From: Cryobacterium breve
GTDB lineage: Bacteria; Actinomycetota; Actinomycetes; Actinomycetales; Microbacteriaceae
NCBI RefSeq assembly: GCF_004402375.1
Contig: NZ_SOGJ01000028.1
Location: 1 to 64,000 of the forward strand
DNA length: 64,000 bases
Reading direction: 5' to 3'
This document shows, one piece after another, positions 63,083 through 64,000 of this stretch. Under the pieces are notes generated by a model, which did no database searches, was not told the origin of the DNA, and worked only from the letters and a program-made list of their open reading frames with translations. Position 1 is the first letter of the stretch. Every line of letters starts with the position of its first letter. Position numbers and translations under genes: made by a program.

Positions 63083-64000
63083 TCAGGATGCCGCGGGTCC
63101 GATATCGACGACAGCGGCAACCGATCCGGCGGCGGGAAGCTCAACCTGGATGCCGAACAGGGCATCAAGCCCGGTCAGGAACGCGGCCTGCTCTCCCGCC
63201 CTGGCCAACTCGCGGGAGCGCACCATCGGGGTGTGCAGCAACACGCCGGCGAGGTGACGAAGGGCCGACTCGGTCTGTTCGCTGTTGTCGCCACGGTTGC
63301 GCGCGCGCTCGATCTCCCCGTCCAGGATGTCGAAGATGTAGCTGCGGAGGGCCACGACGGCCGGCGCCAGGCTCTGCTCCTCGGCGACTGCTGAGAACTT
63401 GCGGGCGGCGCGTCCCACGATCAATCGGGCGTCGCTGGTGGCGTTGAGCTCCTCAAGCGGCGCGTGGATGCGGATGGTCTCAAGGTCGAGCAGTTCGACG
63501 CCGGCCAGGTCCGTGACGTCCGGGTCGACGTTGCGGGGCAGGCCCAGGTCGATGATGAGTCGACGCGGGATCTCGGTCGGGGCATCCTTCATCGGGCAGG
63601 CGGGGAGCGTGCGCGCTTCGGCGGCCGGCAGCTGCAGGGAGAGAGCGCGCCCGGAGTGGAGCAAGGCCGCGTCGATCACGTGGACGTCGGCGGTCGTGCA
63701 GGTGAGGATCAGGTCGGCCTCGGCGGCCTCCACGGCGAACGCGGATTCGGTGACGGCGGTGATCTGATGCGAGGTGGCGAACTTGTGGGCTCTGCCCGAT
63801 GGCGAGTACACCCGCACGTCCTCGGCGCCGAGCTCGCGCAGCGCGGCGAGGGACGCCCCCGCGTAGCGTCCGGTGCCGACCAGCAGCACGCGGGTCTCGG
63901 CCCAGTCCGTGATGCGGCTCTCGGCCAGTTCGAGGGCCAGGCGCACGAGCGAACGCCCGGCGGCGCCGATGCCGGTGCGGTTCTTCACACCGCGCGAGGT
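63083..64000 (-). CDS. hemA: Glutamyl-tRNA reductase, C-terminal part (N-terminus beyond the window)
   Basis: The visible 305 codons run to the right edge without a start. The frame enters as [19 protein letters not shown], the linker before the NADPH domain. [17 protein letters not shown] is the Rossmann motif, and [18 protein letters not shown] then [19 protein letters not shown] are conserved. The C-terminal dimerisation helix follows ([20 protein letters not shown]). It reduces Glu-tRNA to glutamate-1-semialdehyde, the first step of tetrapyrrole synthesis, but lies 44 kb from the hemY-hemH operon here. Confidence 0.93.
   Translation of the reverse strand, partial: TSRGVKNRTGIGAAGRSLVRLALELAESRITDWAETRVLLVGTGRYAGASLAALRELGAEDVRVYSPSGRAHKFATSHQITAVTESAFAVEAAEADLILTCTTADVHVIDAALLHSGRALSLQLPAAEARTLPACPMKDAPTEIPRRLIIDLGLPRNVDPDVTDLAGVELLDLETIRIHAPLEELNATSDARLIVGRAARKFSAVAEEQSLAPAVVALRSYIFDILDGEIERARNRGDNSEQTESALRHLAGVLLHTPMVRSRELARAGEQAAFLTGLDALFGIQVELPAAGSVAAVVDIGPAAS

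Overview
This 64 kb window is dense, high-GC chromosomal DNA from an actinobacterium. The gene content fits a Microbacteriaceae member such as Cryobacterium or a relative: NucS instead of MutS/MutL, a LAxTG surface protein, actinobacterial coproporphyrin-type heme enzymes, frequent GTG starts, and leaderless-looking promoters whose -10 box sits 6 nt before the ATG. The genus is an inference. I saw no rRNA, tRNA, CRISPR array, prophage or intact transposase.

Layout. 1-5 kb: start of an unknown gene behind a Crp/GlxR-type site, a secreted SGNH esterase, and a coupled GH65 phosphorylase / beta-phosphoglucomutase pair. 5-13.4 kb: a membrane-anchored Ig-like protein, a permease plus TIGR03943-type partner, PEP synthase with its bifunctional regulator, and a NYN/OST-HTH protein. 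13.8-20.5 kb: a PLP decarboxylase-like enzyme, then an overlapping heme set (protoporphyrinogen/coproporphyrinogen oxidase, radical SAM/SPASM enzyme, ferrochelatase), followed by two small hypothetical genes. The ferrochelatase start region is built of four 15-bp repeats. 20.6-27 kb (minus strand): a membrane thioredoxin-fold protein coupled to a cysteine desulfurase-like enzyme, then a copper-type cluster (multicopper oxidase, SHOCT miniprotein, F510_1955 lipoprotein, DUF305, DUF6153). 27-30.4 kb: a small protein behind a LexA-like box, and a divergent gluconate locus (regulator against permease-kinase).

30.4-36.4 kb: a GNAT-AAA+ fusion, a UvrA2-type ATPase, two tandem paralogous miniproteins, an 87-bp palindromic element, a decayed thioesterase and a UPF0303 protein. 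36.4-41.1 kb: a DAB inorganic-carbon uptake operon (dabB-dabA-PII-like) with a divergent winged-helix regulator; all four expected DabA zinc/active-site residues are present. 41.2-45.8 kb: arsD-arsA behind a palindromic operator, a second copy of the 87-bp element, an MFS exporter behind a CsoR-like operator, and a methyltransferase. 45.9-48.1 kb: ribulose-monophosphate enzymes (PHI and HPS) divergent from an ATPase/LuxR hybrid regulator. 48-64 kb: LAxTG surface protein, HAD phosphatase, NucS, MFS, ErpA-like Fe-S carrier, MATE exporter, a collapsed ABC-transporter relic, M13 peptidase, a beta-lactamase-fold protein without its catalytic SxxK, YbdD-CstA, glycyl-tRNA synthetase and the C-terminal part of HemA.

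Together the genes describe a heterotroph that uses oligosaccharides and gluconate, makes PEP from pyruvate, takes up pyruvate or peptides (CstA), fixes or detoxifies formaldehyde, accumulates bicarbonate, and handles copper and arsenic. Several loci show reductive decay (four relics), and small palindromic repeats sit in the gaps.
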